Assembly: GCA_003991915.1 (NCBI GenBank)
Contig: RQTK01000002.1
Span: 780,451-844,450, forward strand
Source: Elysia chlorotica
Lineage: Eukaryota > Mollusca > Gastropoda > Plakobranchidae
DNA: 64,000 bases
Direction of reading: 5' to 3'
Shown here: one piece after another, positions 62,961-64,000 of the stretch
How the letters are laid out: each line of letters opens with the position of its first letter
How positions within the stretch are numbered: position 1 is the stretch's first letter
The notes under the pieces: generated by a model
The model's input: only the letters and a program-made list of their open reading frames with translations
Databases searched by the model: none
Told to the model about the DNA's origin: nothing
Made by a program: the position numbers and the translations under genes

Positions 62961-63464
62961 TATTTCAAGAAGATTGCTAAGGTAATGGTTGCTTATTTTT
63001 GTTTCCAAAGTTGCATTCAGTCACGTGTTCCACACTCTGGGGAGAAGGGATAACACATTTAATAAAGAGGAGAAAGCAGGATTTAAAAATATTTCAAAAT
63101 GTTGCCAATCTCTACGACAAAGTGTGAGACAGCTGTCTGGAACTAGCTTCAGAGAGGATCTTTATGGAAAAATTTCGCGGGACAAGCTATTAAAGTGAAT
63201 TTTTATCAATCTCGCTGGGATAGGTAAACAAAATTATTTCTATTGGTTTTTTTTCTTCTTACATATGGCCAAATCAACACGAGAAAGCAAGTAAAATTAA
63301 CCAAAAATGTTACGTTAAGCGCAATTGTTAAAATTCATAATATAACTTTGTTTTAGTACTTTTCGGTGTCTGGTTGAATGCATTTCGTATACAATTATTT
63401 TATTGTAGACTTTCGCCTTAATAACTAAATCCTTAAGTTGCCTGGGTTATAGCTTTGTGTGTGT

Positions 63465-63478
63465 GGGGGGGGGGGGGG
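63465..63478. repeat. G14 homopolymer
   Basis: Run of G after a GT tract. Confidence 0.95.
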
Positions 63479-63511
63479 TCCATAAAGACAAGGAATATTG
63501 GTAAATCACAA

Positions 63512-63580
63512 GATACAAGAGTTGAACCTACATCCCCCACGTGATGGTGCAAAATTCTCCCCCGCTGAGCCATTTTATCT
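63512..63580 (-). mobile_element. tRNA-derived sequence (SINE head or tRNA pseudogene)
   Basis: Minus strand: A box TGGCTCAGCGG (63562-63572) and B box GGTTCAACTCT (63518-63528) at tRNA spacing, with a degenerate anticodon arm. The TGGCTCA start matches the SINE head at 13.06 kb. Confidence 0.5.
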
Positions 63581-63944
63581 TGAATAGATAACAGTCCTTT
63601 GGTAAAACAAAGAACACTAAACAATTAGATGAGGCGAAGTCAAACTGTAGATGGAATATCTCGAATTCCTTTGTGATAGCTCCGTAGAAAAGACTAGTAG
63701 GAAAAGCAAGGCTGATATCTTTCTTATTTTGATTACATAAAAAAACTAATATTATTCATATCTTCGCGGCAGTCACTTGCTAGCAGAGCATGCTGTTGCG
63801 AGCCAAAGTGGATTGCAAAGAGTTTGTTGATAGATAAATGGTGAAAGCAGGCATATCCCCGGTTAGAAAGAACAGTTTTGTTTGCTTGTCATATTTTCAG
63901 TTGATGATGGATTACATAGGCATTTGCCGGAAAGATAGCGTGGA

Positions 63945-63967
63945 CGGAGAGGGAGAGGGAGGGAGAA

Positions 63968-64000
<33 letters not shown>
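63945..64000. repeat. (GA)n-rich tract at the window edge
   Basis: Imperfect GGGAGA and GA units that continue past the end of the window. Confidence 0.93.

Larger units (their letters stand above)
59071..63511. other. Non-coding DNA with microsatellites and a 150-bp repeat
   Basis: AT-rich sequence with (CT)n, (GAA)n and (GA)n arrays and one degenerate tandem repeat at 62.6-62.96 kb. No gene recognised. Confidence 0.55.

Noticed and set aside
62525-62980. 151-codon plus-strand open frame
   Set aside because: Explained by the 150-bp repeat; no recognisable domain or signal.

Overview
This is animal nuclear DNA. It is AT-rich, it has long introns with GT..AG splice junctions, and it is dense in simple-sequence repeats: (AGT)n, (GA)n, (TCTA)n, (TTG)n, (GAA)n and long G or C homopolymers. 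It also carries tRNA-derived SINE-like elements and one 2.5 kb tandem satellite. There are no bacterial operons and no long uninterrupted genes. The microsatellite style and the divergent fibroblast growth factor encoded here suggest a lophotrochozoan, most likely a mollusc. That placement is an inference and was not tested against any database.

The one protein-coding gene I can support is a fibroblast growth factor on the minus strand. It looks closest to the FGF8/17/18 subfamily and runs from about 44.3 kb down to 6.6 kb. Six exons join in frame: 44228-44310 (candidate start exon), 34540-34609 (signal-peptide core), 29251-29286 (36-nt microexon), 13176-13380 (first part of the beta-trefoil), 9736-9851 (middle of the trefoil) and 6582-7280 (end of the trefoil, a long basic tail and the stop). 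The six pieces total 1209 nt, or 402 codons plus stop. The last three exons are strongly supported by family resemblance and matching splice phases. The signal-peptide exon is well supported by phase and hydrophobicity. The microexon and the first exon are less certain. The tail carries six imperfect decapeptide repeats rich in Ser, Arg and Lys, encoded by a 30-bp tandem repeat, which is unusual for an FGF.

Region by region: 1-6.5 kb is the 3' flank of the gene. It holds (AGT)n arrays with duplicated flanks and a tRNA-Val(UAC)-like gene. 6.6-44.3 kb is the FGF gene. Its introns hold the satellite (10.4-12.9 kb, fused to a SINE), a second SINE at 29.5 kb, several minisatellites, many microsatellites, one assembly gap (16556-16636), and GC-richer islands that could be cis-regulatory. 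44.4-64 kb is the 5' flank. No gene is recognised there. It has GC-richer islands at about 45.0, 52.3-53.0, 54.7-55.05 and 58.55-59.07 kb, two tRNA-derived sequences, and a 150-bp-period repeat near 62.6-62.96 kb.

Taken together, the window reads as a developmental signalling gene with distant exons, set in repeat-rich, possibly enhancer-bearing non-coding DNA. Nearly all other long open frames are low-complexity or satellite translations and were not called as genes.
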